The notes under the pieces were generated by a model. That model was not told the DNA's origin and did no database searches. It saw only the letters and a program-made list of their open reading frames with translations. Positions 41,139-52,693 of a stretch of DNA of 64,000 bases are shown here, piece by piece. Position 1 is the first letter of the stretch. Every line of letters begins with the position of its first letter. Source of the DNA: Chaetoceros tenuissimus. Lineage: Eukaryota; Bacillariophyta; Thalassiosirophyceae; Chaetocerotales; Chaetocerotaceae. Position numbers and translations under genes: made by a program. The stretch covers positions 558,001 to 622,000 of the forward strand of contig BLLK01000074.1 in the NCBI GenBank assembly GCA_021927905.1, read 5' to 3'.

Positions 41139-41526
41139 GATTTATTATTTATGAAACCTTTGCTAGAGTTTCGTGGTCAGGGTTCGGATCGACTATGATG
41201 GGATTGTGTCAAAAAGGCTTCGGAAAGGTCTGACAACTCGATTTGGATTTGTGTGCGAACCCAAATCTAAAAGACTCCAAATGACATTATTGGATGTACA
41301 TCTCTTTGCTTCGCGCCAAAACACATGGCTCAGGATTGCCTCCGCACTATGGACAGACGGAAACAGCTGCTGTTTGTGTAGCTATGGACCTTAGCCACAC
41401 AAAATTTGGGCTCAACGGCGAATCGAATCTCCGGCACAAGTGAATTAGTCAATCAAAGGCCATCAATTCTTCTATTGACTTCACTAACTAAAGCAGTACT
41501 GCTCTTGAACCCTTATTTATTTCAAG
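41139..41526. other. Divergent promoter region, hydrogenase/thioredoxin
   Basis: About 390 bp between two redox genes read in opposite directions. Less AT-rich than other spacers. No defined motif was recognised. Confidence 0.4.
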
Positions 41527-42145
41527 ATGAAGTTCTCCTTGGTTGCAGTCACCCTCGCATCTGTTGCTTCTCTCGCATCAGCAAATTCAATTTTACCAGA
41601 GAAAAAGTCATGTGCAGAGAACCGTTTCTGTGCTGCTACTCCTACTCCAGCCTTTAGTAAAGATGTACCAAGCCTTGAGACCACCTTGTCCATCAGAGGA
41701 GGAGCTGTGCTTGAGCCAACTACTTTGACTGAAGTAGAAGATATCATTATGAAGGCTTCTGCAGAGGGAAAGGCTGTCGTGATTGACTTTAGTGCTACTT
41801 GGTGTAAGTTTATATGATGTAAAAGTGGGACTCATTTCGAAACGATTCATGTAATGTGTTCTTTCTTCACTTCTTTACTTTCTCTTCTTCAATTGATACT
41901 TACACTCAACTCCTTCTTTAGGCGGACCATGTAGAGCCATTGCACCATTGTACAAGGAACTCAGTGAATCGTATGACAACATTGTCTTTCTCAAAGTAGA
42001 CGTGGATGAAAATGCAGAGACGGCAATGAAGTATCAAGTATCTGCCATGCCGACTTTTCTATTCATTAAGCGTGGCGAAATTGTAGACAAAATAATGGGA
42101 GCAAATCCACAGAAACTCAAGGAACTCCTTGATGAGCTAGCTTAA
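41527..42145 (+). CDS. Secretory or plastid thioredoxin, two exons
   Basis: Exons 41527-41803 and 41922-42145 give about 166 residues. A signal peptide, MKFSLVAVTLASVASLASAN, is followed by a ~40-residue linker containing the SIRGGA motif common after diatom signal peptides. The thioredoxin domain starts near residue 70. The active site WCGPC is split by the intron between TW and C, and reads ATWCGPCRAIAPLYKELSES. The cis-proline loop is SAMPTFLFIKRG, and the C-terminal helix is NPQKLKELLDELA. All catalytic residues are present, so a dithiol oxidoreductase is expected. Targeting is either the ER or, by a bipartite peptide, the plastid. The divergent neighbour is the hydrogenase. Confidence 0.9.
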
Positions 42146-42269
42146 TTTATTGATTTAGGAGTAAAGTAAATGCATAATACATGGGACTGTAATGAATTCT
42201 TTTTTAATATTACATCTGTGTTTTGTTTTCCTAAATTGAAACAGAAAAGGTATTCTGTTGTGTCCACTT

Positions 42270-45030
42270 TTACTCTTGATCCGTTGGAGAAAGACCAAAC
42301 AAGGCACGAAGACTTCGACCCAAGACTCGTTCTCCAAGTCTTGCAATTACCTCATTGATTGCTTTTTGAATCTTTGGCTCTTGCGATAATTTACGTGCTA
42401 ATGGAATGTATTTTGATAAATCAGATCCACTTCCTCTTGCACCCAATAATAATGATATTCTCCAAAACTGTTGCATCGATGATGTTGGTTCGGGTAAGAC
42501 GCCACTCAAGGTAGAACGGACCTTGGCTGGTGCTTCTTCTCCTCCTTCGACAGTGGCGGAAATGATTTCTTGTAACGTTGTGAAGGCTCTTGCAGCAGCT
42601 ACTTCATCATTGATGGCAAGGGCTCGTGATGCTTCTAGTAAATAGGTGACAAAGTCTACACCCAGTGCATCTGCTCCATCGACTACCTCATCGACTAAAT
42701 CCATCAATAGTGATTCACCATCTTCGGAAAGTAAATATGTCATGAGCTGGTTGATGGCGACTGTTGCATCGTAATCTGTCGATCCCTTGGCTTTGGAAAG
42801 TAGACTCTCTAGTCGAGCCCATCGGATATGACCATCATTGGTCAATGCTAATCGCCTCAAAGCTTCTTGTAATTCATCCTGAGGATCTGTCAAGACGCGA
42901 CTTGCCACATATGGATAGGCTTCACTAATGATTCTTGCTTGAGGATCGACTTGGATCGCTAGTCCTTCCAATACACCCAAACAACGAATTATAGCAATGT
43001 AAAATGGAGGTAAACTGAATGGATAGGTATACATAATGTCACCTAATTTTCCAACAACATTTTTAAAGTTCAATTCAGATATGTCGGAATTGAGTGCATC
43101 CGGTAGAGAATTCTCCAATGCGACTGCGATTGGTTTGAGGTCTGTGCCTTCTGGAATGAATCCTAGACGTTGATACATTTGTACCAATTCATCCCAGTCT
43201 CTATTGACGATATGGACTACTGCTAGTAAAAAGCCATTTCTTTGTTCCAATGCTGCATAGGACATCATTCCAAAGTCTAAATAGCATAACCTACCATCTG
43301 GAACCACCAATAGGTTTCCTCCATGGGGATCGGCATGAAAGAAGCCTAATATAGAAATGAATGAAAGACATCAGTGTTAGAATTGCTCTATTGTTGACCT
43401 TGAAAAACTATTTCCTTCAATAACAGTACTCACCATTGCCTAAAATTTGCCGCAAGGAACATTGCACAAGGGTATCCACAAGCTTCTTTCGATCAAGACC
43501 ATACTTGTTCAAACTCTCAATATCCGTCAACCGAAATCCTTCGACCCATTCCATGGTCAATACTTTACTTGTAGTTAGCTCTGAGTAAATCTTTGGCACA
43601 AAGACATCCTTGACTTGACCTGCATATAACTCATTGAACCGTTGTGCATTTGCAGCTTCAGCTACATAATCTAATTCTCTATAAATCAATTCACCAAAAT
43701 CATCAATGATACTTTGAACATTGATGTCCCTTTGAAACAAATTCGTCAAAACATTCGCTACACCACTCCACCATCTCAATACATACAAATCAAGTGCGAT
43801 AATTTCTTCACAATTGGGTCTTTGAATTTTGAGCGCTACTAAATCTCCATTGGACCTTAATCTAGCTTTGTAAACTTGACCAATGGAAGCAGCAGCAATC
43901 GGTTCCTTTTCGACCAATTCAAAAACTTGATTGAATTCAATTTCAAGTTCATTCTCTACAGTCTGTAACGCGACATCATTTGCAAATCGTGGAACATCAT
44001 CTTGTAATTTCTGCAATTGATCCAAATATTCACTCGGCATCAAATCCGATCTGGAAGAAAGTGCCTGACCTCCTTTGATAATGGCAGGACCTAATCCTGA
44101 TATAGTATTGAGAAGCTGTTTGGCTCGATTGTTACGATTTTCAAGTTCCTTTTGTTGAAGAATATCCGAAACGACTCCGAATGCCCATAATGCCAGTGGA
44201 AATCCAATTTGTACATTTCTCACTAACCATTTCGATGGCTTTTTCAGTAATAGTTTTTCTGCTTCGACAGGGTTGTATTTCTTGAGTGGTTCCGCGACTT
44301 TGACTCCCTTTTGCCATCGTGTGACATAGGATCCTTTGCCCTGTTGTAAATTTCCATTGTACCAATAGGAATCAGGTACAGTTTTCGATGCATGTGTCTT
44401 TGAAGAATCATTGTTTTCAACGGTACTATTTGCAACAGTAGTTTCTTGCATGTCAATCTTTACATTTTGGAACTCATCTTCATCAACAGTGTCCAATAAA
44501 CTTTTGGCCTTTTGCAAACGATCTCTACTCTTTTGTCGTTCTTCTACAGTTCGTGAAGATTTGATATCATGTATATGTTGAATCCTATGTTTGATATGCT
44601 GCGCATTCTGTACTTGATTCTTCATTTCATTTGCATCATTATCATTTTGCTTCTTTGGTTCTGTTGTAAAAGTTTCTTTATCAGAATGACTGTGAATTTT
44701 CTGATTGACTGCATTCTTGGCCTTGTTGAATTCCTTCACGTCTTTATAAGTCTTGACTTTTATATGCGGCTTTTGAGCATTGATTCTATTTTCACGTTTC
44801 TTTTTTCGTCTTCGATCCCATTTGGTTGCCTTTTTCGAATAGGAAGTTGTATCGTCAATGGTACTCCAGAGAGGTTTTATACGAGAAGGCGTCGAGGGAT
44901 ACTTGTTGAGTGCATTTCTTTGACTGTAGAGAGGCTGAAATGCTTCCAATATATTGACATATATGTTTGATAATAGAAATACACAAATATATCTTTGCAT
45001 GTTGAGATTACTCCTTCTTCCTGTTCTCAT
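42270..45030 (-). CDS. ABC1/ADCK/UbiB-family atypical kinase, plastid-type, two exons
   Basis: Complement(42270-43345, 43434-45030), about 890 residues from the ATG at 45030. A start at 45156 is in frame but precedes the targeting peptide. The signal region, YICVFLLSNIYVNILEAFQP, ends in EAFQP, a plastid address. A long Lys/Glu-rich disordered segment fills about residues 40-260. The ABC1K core follows: KGGQALSSRSDLMP (the KxGQ motif), EPIAAASIGQVYKARL (Ala-rich loop replacing the Gly-rich loop), VALKIQRP (ATP lysine), EWVEGFRLTD, FFHADPHGGNLLV (catalytic loop) and YLDFGMMSY (DFG). The intron interrupts just before FHADPHGG. The last ~250 residues are a helical extension. ABC1K proteins act in quinone/plastoglobule metabolism; the exact member is unknown. 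Confidence 0.88.
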
Positions 45031-45386
45031 TTTTATATCTTTAATATTCTTTGTATTTATTGGTTGCTTAGTATTGCTTATTCTTCTTGAGATTATAATG
45101 TGTCTAAAAATGAATGGAAATCTGCGAAATGAAATGAAATTTATAAAAAAGAACACTCTACAGACGGTTCAAATCATTGAATGGATGTAATATGAAGATA
45201 TCAAAAGGTACCAATAAATAAATATGAATAATCCAAAAGTATTTCACAGAGTTCTTTGTCTGTTTTTCATCTTCGTCGATGAAGATTGGCAGCTGAAGTT
45301 GATGGCTGGCCTTGAAGATTGTTTCCGGGTTTTGATAATCTTCAAGAAATATAGGAATAGATTAATAGGTTTTGAGCTTGAAGAAT

Positions 45387-45767
45387 GGGTGACATATTTT
45401 AAGCAGCAATGTCGAATACAACTCTTAGTGTTATCTAGCTATTCTTAGGTCGATCGCCCATCGATTGTCCATAGGAGATAAACTCCTAGAGCTGGGGGGT
45501 ACCAAGGTTCCACCCCCTGCTCAACCCATAAGAGGCAAGATAGCTAGCTAGCTCATGTATCATACTTGCAATTGCATTCGCTGGATAGGCGTTACTTATC
45601 AAGGATCCTAGATCCTTTCCAAGTCCCTGCGAGTAGTCATCACTTCTAACCGACGCGGGATAGAAGCCCCCTAAACGCTTGACCTTCTGAGATACTGTAT
45701 CAGATACGAGTATCACCAATACGAGAATTGTTCAAGTAGACTCAATTGCTAACTTAGCTACAAAACC
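45387..45767. repeat. ~380 bp direct repeat A, copy 1
   Basis: Begins GGGTGACATATTTTAAGC and ends GCTACAAAACC. The copy at 45993-46377 is identical as far as I read it, except for a 4-base insertion (CTTA) at about 46080. It has an internal A/T-rich start and a GGGGGGTACC stretch. It lies directly left of the left terminal repeat of the element at 45783. Both copies contain a 77-codon open frame with no recognisable product. Confidence 0.8.
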
Positions 45768-45782
45768 GGGTGGCGAGGGTGG

Positions 45783-45994
45783 GAAAAAAGGAGTAAAAGT
45801 TAGCACAAAAGAGGGCCTATCTGAAGTGCTATTCGAATACAAGCTTTTATGAGCAACACCTTATCATAAATTAGAATCACTTCAGCTTGGCTTGAGCAAA
45901 CATACGGAGTATCTCTGCTTGCCTCACTTTACAGTTGCATGACGTCACAGCTCTGATAATTGCTAACCCTGTTGAACTAAAGAGTACATGAAGG
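45783..45994. repeat. 212 bp terminal-type repeat B, left copy
   Basis: Preceded by a purine-rich GAGGGTGGG and a run of A. The whole 212 bp recurs at 51059-51270 without a difference that I can see. Contains TGACGTCA at 45940-45947. It is followed at once by the second copy of repeat A. Confidence 0.85.
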
Positions 45995-46377
45995 GTGACA
46001 TATTTTAAGCAGCAATGTCGAATACAACTCTTAGTGTTATCTAGCTATTCTTAGGTCGATCGCCCATCGATTGTCCATACTTAGGAGATAAACTCCTAGA
46101 GCTGGGGGGTACCAAGGTTCCACCCCCTGCTCAACCCATAAGAGGCAAGATAGCTAGCTAGCTCATGTATCATACTTGCAATTGCATTCGCTGGATAGGC
46201 GTTACTTATCAAGGATCCTAGATCCTTTCCAAGTCCCTGCGAGTAGTCATCACTTCTAACCGACGCGGGATAGAAGCCCCCTAAACGCTTGACCTTCTGA
46301 GATACTGTATCAGATACGAGTATCACCAATACGAGAATTGTTCAAGTAGACTCAATTGCTAACTTAGCTACAAAACC
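45993..46377. repeat. ~385 bp direct repeat A, copy 2
   Basis: Starts two bases inside the right edge of the left terminal repeat and differs from the copy at 45387 only by a 4-base insertion. Copy 1, terminal repeat and copy 2 together make an A-B-A arrangement of about 990 bp. Confidence 0.8.
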
Positions 46378-46602
46378 CCCCCTGGGATCGGATCAATGAT
46401 AAGAAAGCAGTCTTCCTTGGACACTGAAATACAATGTGTTGCCATTGAGTATTCCAGAGGAAGAACCACCCACAACCTAGAAGAGCCAGCTCACCGAAGG
46501 ATCTGGACGAGACCAAGGCAGAATAAAAGAGAACAGGACCGAGCTGCAGTACTGAATCAGACCCTATCGTAAAAGTTATCGAGAAAAGTCAGTTCAGTAC
46601 AA

Positions 46603-47190
46603 TGACAAAATACCCGTCTAATATACATGAGTCCCTCTACTATACAAAACCCCCTATAATATACAACCAATCCCATCTAAAATAAAATCACCCCATGACC
46701 AAAGCACCGTAGGCAACAAAACCCAGTGGGAAAAAGTATGCCTAGGTAAAAACCGAGCTGAGATCCTATTCTTAAAAGTATCACAGCCGACAAACCCAAC
46801 TGACAAAATACCCCTCTAATATACACGAATCCCTCTACAATACATGAGCCCTATAATACAATGAATCCCATATAGTAATATCATCTGCGTAACCGAAGCA
46901 CCTTAGACAACAAAACCCAGTCGGAAAAAGTATGCCCAGGTGAAATCCAAGCTGAGATCATATTCTTAAAAAGTATCACAGCCGAGTGTGCAGAAATGAG
47001 ATACTAGCTGAACTTCCAAAAACGACGTATGCCAAGAAGTATCACAGCTGAGTGTGCGGAAATGAGATACTAGCTGAACTTCCGAAAATGGCGTATGTCT
47101 AGATGTTTAACCAAGCTGAGATCCTTTTCTTAAGAAGTAGCACAGCCGCGTGTGCAGAAATGAGATACTAGCTGAACTTCCGAAAACGTA
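46603..47190. repeat. Tandem and interspersed repeats inside the element
   Basis: Two diverged ~199 bp units start at 46603 and 46802 (TGACAAAATACCC...). Then come three or four shorter units sharing GAAATGAGATACTAGCTGAA and AGTATCACAGC, spaced roughly 70-120 bp apart up to about 47190. No coding potential. Confidence 0.75.
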
Positions 47191-48639
47191 TGACAATGCC
47201 ATAATGTCATTTCGAACTAAAACAGATTTGAAAGGCCAAGATCCGCATTTCCATCGTCACCCTTGATCAGTTGAAACGCATACTTCAACGTTAGTCGTTA
47301 ACCAGAGAGCTTCAGTGATCCGAATGAGCCTTTACCCAGCACAAATAGCTGAGACCAATGTTTGAGGCATAAATCAAGATGAAGAACTTTGTTACGACCA
47401 CAGAATATATTTGTAGACATGGATTTCTGCCCAATTGTAAAGACTAACACAAGTAAAGAGTAGCCACTACAGGAAATCTCTTTGCACATTAGAAGTGTCA
47501 AATCTGCATCGTTTACAGGAGCCCCCAATGAGAGCACGAAGACACAATCAGGACTTGATCTTGCAGACTTGGTAACTCATTACGCCCGAAAGAGCCACCA
47601 AAAGTGCATATGTGGACCTTAAAAGCACAGAAACTCTAGCAGAAATTGAATTGACGTTTAAGCATTCATGTGCGTCAGTAAAGGAAGATCCAAACCAAAG
47701 TTTAGTAAGGATCGACAACAGCAAACTCTCGTAACACAGACATCAGGGTGCCACTCGTCACCCAGCCAAAGTTAGACATGAACCTGGAAACGATACCAGC
47801 CACAGACAGGACTTGTGCAGCAGCAATAAGCAAACTTTCCCACGTCAATATCCTCGCCAGAGAGCTGCGCTGAACAGAATGAGTCGTGAGACTGTGAAAC
47901 GTTTGGTAGCACATTTCCCTAATGGGCATTGACTATAAAAACCAAATGCAAACTCATCACAGGCTGGCAAGTTACAACTAAATATAACGAAGGACAACAA
48001 CAATCCGGATTACAATTTTGGCATGTGGTACGACCTAGGCTGCTTTTCCTCCAAGAGTAAAGATGCAAGAGACTTTACCACTTTAAGAGTAAAGTCTTGA
48101 AAGATTCGGTTGCTTTTACTCAGCATAGATGAAAAGTAAAAGCCAACGACTCCATCAACATTTGAACCGAAAAGCTCTGTTACGGCTAGGGAATATGTAT
48201 GCCACGATTGTGAAGGCTATCGAAAGCCACTTGAAGAAAACTCTTCGCATGTTAGAAATCCAAATTTGCATTGTTTCCAGAAGCGCAAAAGAGGAACATG
48301 GAGACTAATAGCTGATGATGTACCAAGATATCTATGTAAGCCCTGCAAACATTTAGTGTTGAGAAGTATATGCGCGAGCCTTAAATGTGCCAAACATTAA
48401 GTATTTCAGTAGTAAGCATGATGGCAAAACTGCAACACTGATGGACCTGAATTATCCCGATCAGCAAGAATTCAAGATGGTTATTACGGAATCTCGAAGC
48501 AAGCCGATACTAGTTGATGGAGCCAGCAGCCTGAATAGGACTATAGGCCACTTAAGCAACGGAAGTAGCCAAAGATGATGGTTTTTCAGTAGAGGTGCTG
48601 TAAAACACGCCACTGTTGCTGGATTGTCAAGTAATGATA

Positions 48640-49715
48640 TCCAAAATCGAGTTTGACTTGCACAAGATACATTGGTAGCGCCAGAAGTATTTCAATATTA
48701 TGAAATGATATCAAGGAACTGAACGCTTTGGTAGCAAAACTGAGGGACCTGAATTATCCTGATCAGCAAGAGTTCAAGATGATAGTAACGGAATCTCGAA
48801 GCAAGCCGATAATAGGTGACGGCTACTGCAACACTTATGGAACTGAAAGCGTTGGTAGCAAAACTACAACACTGATGGACCTGACTTATCCGGATCAGCA
48901 CTAATTGAAATACCGAGTTTGACTTGCACAAGATACATTGGTAGCACCAGAAGTATTTCAATATTATGAAATGATATCAAGGAACTGAACGCTTTGGTAG
49001 CAAAACTGATGGACCTGAATTATCCTGATCGGCAAGAGTTCAAGATGATAGTAACGGAATCTCGAAGCAAGCCGATAATAGGTGACGGCTACTGCAACAC
49101 TTATGGAACTGAAAGCGTTGGTAGCAAAACTACAACACTGATGGACCTGACTTATCCGGATCAGCACTAATTGAAATACCGAGTTTGACTTGCACAAGAT
49201 ACATTGGTAGCGCCAGAAGTATTTCAATATTATGAAATGATATCAAGGAACTGAACGCTTTGGTAGCAAAACTGAGGGACCTGAATTATCCTGATCAGCA
49301 AGAGTTCAAGATGATAGTAACGGAATCTCGAAGCAAGCCGATAATAGGTGACGGCTACTGCAACACTTATGGAACTGAAAGCGTTGGTAGCAAAACTACA
49401 ACACTGATGGACCTGACTTATCCGGATCAGCACTAATTGAAATACCGAGTTTGACTTGCACAAGATATATTGGTAGCACCAGAAGTATTTCAATATTATG
49501 AAATGATATCAAGGAACTGAACGCTTTGGTAGCAAAACTGATGGACCTGAATTATCCTGATCGGCAAGAGTTCAAGATGATAGTAACGGAATCTCGAAGC
49601 AAGCCGATAATAGGTGACGGCTACTGCAACACTTATGGAACTGAAAGCGTTGGTAGCAAAACTACAACACTGATGGACCTGACTTATCCGGATCAGCACT
49701 AATTGAAATACCCGA
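48640..49715. repeat. 266 bp tandem array, four copies, dimeric order
   Basis: Units start near 48698, 48964, 49230 and 49496, an exact 266 bp step, the last one truncated at about 49710. Copies 1 and 3 share GAGGGACCTGAATTATC and GGTAGCGCCAG at their edge. Copies 2 and 4 share GATGGACCTGAATTATC and CGGCAAGAGTTC, preceded by GGTAGCACCAG. So the working unit is a 532 bp dimer. Single diverged relatives of the unit flank the array at about 48435-48620 and 49725-49865 (GAAGCAAGCCGATACTAGTT). The minus-strand 87-codon frames here are shadows of the repeat. Confidence 0.9.
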
Positions 49716-50539
49716 TTCCGATGATGGTCATGAAATCTCGAAGCAAGCCGATACTAGTTGATGTTGACAGTAGTCTGAATATGACCATAGGCCACTTAAG
49801 CAACGGAAGGCAACAGAGATGATGACTCATCAGAAGAGGTGCTGTAGAACAAGTTACTGTTGCTAGACAGCGGAGCGATGACATTCAATGTCAAGCAAAG
49901 ATGTAGGACTCGCATAATCTACCAAAGCCATTCTGAATATCCATGACGAAATTAGGCTTGGCTAAAAAGTGATCAACTAAGGTCATCCATGATCAGAATC
50001 GAACCCAGTGAGCGCTCATAGCTCAGGTCTAAAAGTATTGATCATTACAGTCCCATCACAGTCTCATCATCACTCTACACCGTGAAGCTGTGTAGAATCA
50101 AACATGCCCCCCACTGCGTACCAACCAAAGGGAGGAACCCATCCAGATGAGAAAGAGATAAAAGACAAGGAATCCGTACTTCAACCATCACTCTATAACA
50201 GCATTACTGAAAATCCTGTTACAACACAGCCAGTGGTATGTAAACAAAATCGACATCGGAGGTGCATATCCAATATCCCGACATAAACGATAGTGAATAC
50301 GACCAAAAGCGAAGACTTCCAGCAGGCAAATAATGGAGATAAACCAGCTCAACCTCCTAAATAGACATTGATCTCCATCAATATGAAATAGCTTCTAAAT
50401 GAAGCAATCATTACAACCAAAACCCAAACTAGCACTTAGACCAGATGTCCCCAAAGCTTTATCTTCCCCAAAATACAAAACGTACACCTAATCTTCCCAA
50501 AAACATGAAAACACATAATCCTATGACCTCTATCCAACC

Positions 50540-50830
50540 GCTGATAGTATAACACTGATAATCACCAACACTGATAGTCACCAACCCATTCGTGACGCAC
50601 TTCACCAAACAGACACATAATACAAAACCATTACTCCAACAACATCAAAATCTACAGACCTTGAAATTACTCTCACCCGAAAATAGAACACTGATAGTCA
50701 CCAACCCATCCGTGACGCACTTACATCTCAACACAAAACCTAACCGTAACCCCAACCTAAACATGAAACATAAAATACAAAAACCAACCCCAACCCGAAA
50801 TATAAACATTATAAAATACAGAACCTAGAG
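50540..50830. repeat. C/A-rich region with a short repeated motif
   Basis: CACTGATAGTCACCAACCCA followed by TCCGTGACGCACTT (or TTCGTGACGCACTT) occurs twice, near 50568 and 50690. Around it lies strongly strand-biased C+A sequence with scattered CCTAACC/CCAACC groups. It shows no coding. Confidence 0.6.
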
Positions 50831-51058
50831 TCATCCCAACCAACAGGCTCGTAAGGAATCACATTCTGATGCGTAGTGAAACCAAAGGAACGCTGTAGTG
50901 CCACATATGTCTCCTCTCTCATCCAAGCAAAGCTAGATGAACTAGGGCACATATCTGTGAACAACATACCCCCCCAACAAGTGACGAAAGAAAGGAGGAA
51001 CCATAAGAGGAGAACTGTGGCGATGCATCGTAATAGGATGAGATGCAAGAAAGCAGAA

Positions 51059-51270
51059 GAAAAAAGGAGTAAAAGTTAGCACAAAAGAGGGCCTATCTGA
51101 AGTGCTATTCGAATACAAGCTTTTATGAGCAACACCTTATCATAAATTAGAATCACTTCAGCTTGGCTTGAGCAAACATACGGAGTATCTCTGCTTGCCT
51201 CACTTTACAGTTGCATGACGTCACAGCTCTGATAATTGCTAACCCTGTTGAACTAAAGAGTACATGAAGG
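51059..51270. repeat. 212 bp terminal-type repeat B, right copy
   Basis: Identical to 45783-45994. TGACGTCA lies at 51216-51223. The right edge is followed by unrelated sequence leading to a dead 7TM gene. Confidence 0.85.
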
Positions 51271-51596
51271 TGTCGGAATGGTTCTCGCTTCTCTTATTAT
51301 TCGTCCTAAACATTCTTCTAGTGAGATGGATAAAAATACCTTTGTTTTTGGCGGGGCATGGCAAAGGAGCATTCGTAATTAGTTATCAAATCAAATTCAT
51401 TCATTTGTGAAATGGTTGTATTCAGTTCTACAAACCTTTCGCTAGAGAAAAAATCGGATATTTTCTCGATCGAGGAAGGCCCTCATTCTACACATTCTTA
51501 ACTGTTCATCTGTTCATGACGTAAAATGACAATTTAAGTTGAAGTTGGTTCGTTTTTCAATTGTATGTTGAAGAGTTCAAGGGATGTACTTCATCA

Positions 51597-52693
51597 ATGC
51601 AGGCCTTTCTGCAAATTCCCATTGCACTTGTGCTGAGAACACTCTCACTCGGTTTGACATACACTCAAGCTAGAAAACCTTCCCATATCTCTCCTTCACA
51701 AAAATCAAGTACTACCAAACATCTGAAAGCTCCAATGATTCCCAAGAATATCATTGCCTCTGTAATTGTGCGAATGGTCTCAGCTGCGATATCTTTAGTA
51801 GCTTCGTCCTTCCTTTGTTTCACCATTTGGTGTTCGCAGACCGGACTACTCTCGCCATATTCTCGGATACAACAAGAAAATAGTGGTAATGATGCTGCTG
51901 CCATTGCCATAGAGAACAAGGAGAAGAAAGAAGAAGAGCAGACGGTGACAGAATCGAAGAAAGAAACACCTATGCGCAATTCTGGTACTGCCGACCCATC
52001 CTCTCAAAATGCATCGAGTAGAGTAGTCATTCATCAAGGCATGGACCTCACCAAACAAGCTGCACAGCAGTCCATTCTCTACATTCTAGCTTTATGCTGG
52101 TATATAGTGGACCGCTACTCGCACTCATTCTTCGCTTTTCCAAGACAAAGGATGTACAGCTAAAGACATTTAACTTTTGGATCGTCTCATTGTTTTACCC
52201 AGTCGGTGGGGTATTTAATAAGTTAATTTATACTCGTCCAAAGGTCAAGGCACTCAAGACGTTACTTCCACAAATTCCAATTCCAATTTGTCTCATGATC
52301 ATTATTTTGTCAGGAGGTGAGGTTCCTGATTTACGTTTGCTCCAAGACGATCCAGTTTTCTTCTTACGCAATCGCAATCCTGAAAGTGCGAATAGTCTCG
52401 CACGTTGGATCACTGCTTTTGGATACGAAATTTCATCAGGAGATTTCGATCTTGATGAAGAATTGGACAAGATTATGCATGGACTATTCAATGAAGATGA
52501 GGATGAAGATGAGGAAGAAGGAGATCATATTAGTAGTCAGTGTATGTCGAGGATCGAGGAAGAAGAAGTCGAAATGGCAAAGGATAAATTATCAGAGTCG
52601 CGCGTCAACTTGGAAATTGCCGATGTTGTTTTCTTTGAGGGTGCAGCAGGTAAAGATCCTTATGAGAAAAGTGAATCATTGGAATCATACTAA
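51597..52693 (+). pseudogene. 7TM receptor-like gene, TM2-TM5 deleted and frameshifted
   Basis: From MQAFLQIPIALVL the frame gives an N-terminal segment, a first membrane helix (VSAAISLVASSFLCFTIW) and GLLSPYSRI. It then passes straight into the acidic third-loop sequence (QQENSGNDAAAIAIENKEKK) and DLTKQAAQQSILYILAL of TM6. TM2-TM5 are absent compared with the layout in the two split halves at 13947 and 17930. At about 52095 the frame shifts by one base. The second frame carries LLALILRFSKTKD, TM7 (FWIVSLFYPVGGVFNKLIYT), RPKV and a long acidic tail to 52693. Unlikely to make a working receptor. Confidence 0.75.

Larger units (their letters stand above)
45783..51270. mobile_element. LTR-type non-autonomous element (LARD-like)
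   Basis: About 5.5 kb bounded by identical 212 bp direct repeats (45783-45994 and 51059-51270). A polypurine tract (AAGAAAGCAGAAGAAAAAAG) abuts the right repeat. The interior has no gag, protease, reverse transcriptase or integrase that I recognise. It is mostly tandem repeats and C/A-rich sequence. This fits a large non-coding LTR derivative mobilised in trans. The identity of the terminal repeats argues for a recent insertion. I see no clear target-site duplication, and the termini do not show an obvious TG...CA, so the family is uncertain. It looks whole as a non-coding unit. Confidence 0.5.

Noticed and set aside
41173-41394. 73-codon frame in the hydrogenase/thioredoxin spacer
   Set aside because: No homology and it occupies the divergent promoter region.
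45486-46329. Two identical 77-codon minus-strand frames
   Set aside because: They are simply the same frame in the two copies of repeat A, with no recognisable product.
48698-49699. Four minus-strand frames of 67-87 codons
   Set aside because: They repeat with the 266 bp DNA unit and have no independent coding character, so they are shadows of the satellite.
48640-49715. CRISPR-like array
   Set aside because: Units are 266 bp, directly adjacent, without spacers, in a eukaryotic genome.
49991-50040. tRNA-like B box (GGTTCGATTC on the minus strand) and A-box-like TAGCTCAGG on the plus strand
   Set aside because: The two boxes lie on opposite strands and no cloverleaf can be folded, so it is neither a tRNA nor a clear SINE head.
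50104-50286. 60-codon frame inside the repeat island
   Set aside because: Short, compositionally biased, no recognised family.
50690-50800. Telomere-like C-rich sequence (CCTAACC, CCAACCT)
   Set aside because: No regular unit; the C+A bias is irregular and lies inside the repeat element.
45783-51270. Complete autonomous retrotransposon
   Set aside because: No reverse transcriptase, integrase, protease or capsid-like sequence recognisable in any frame.
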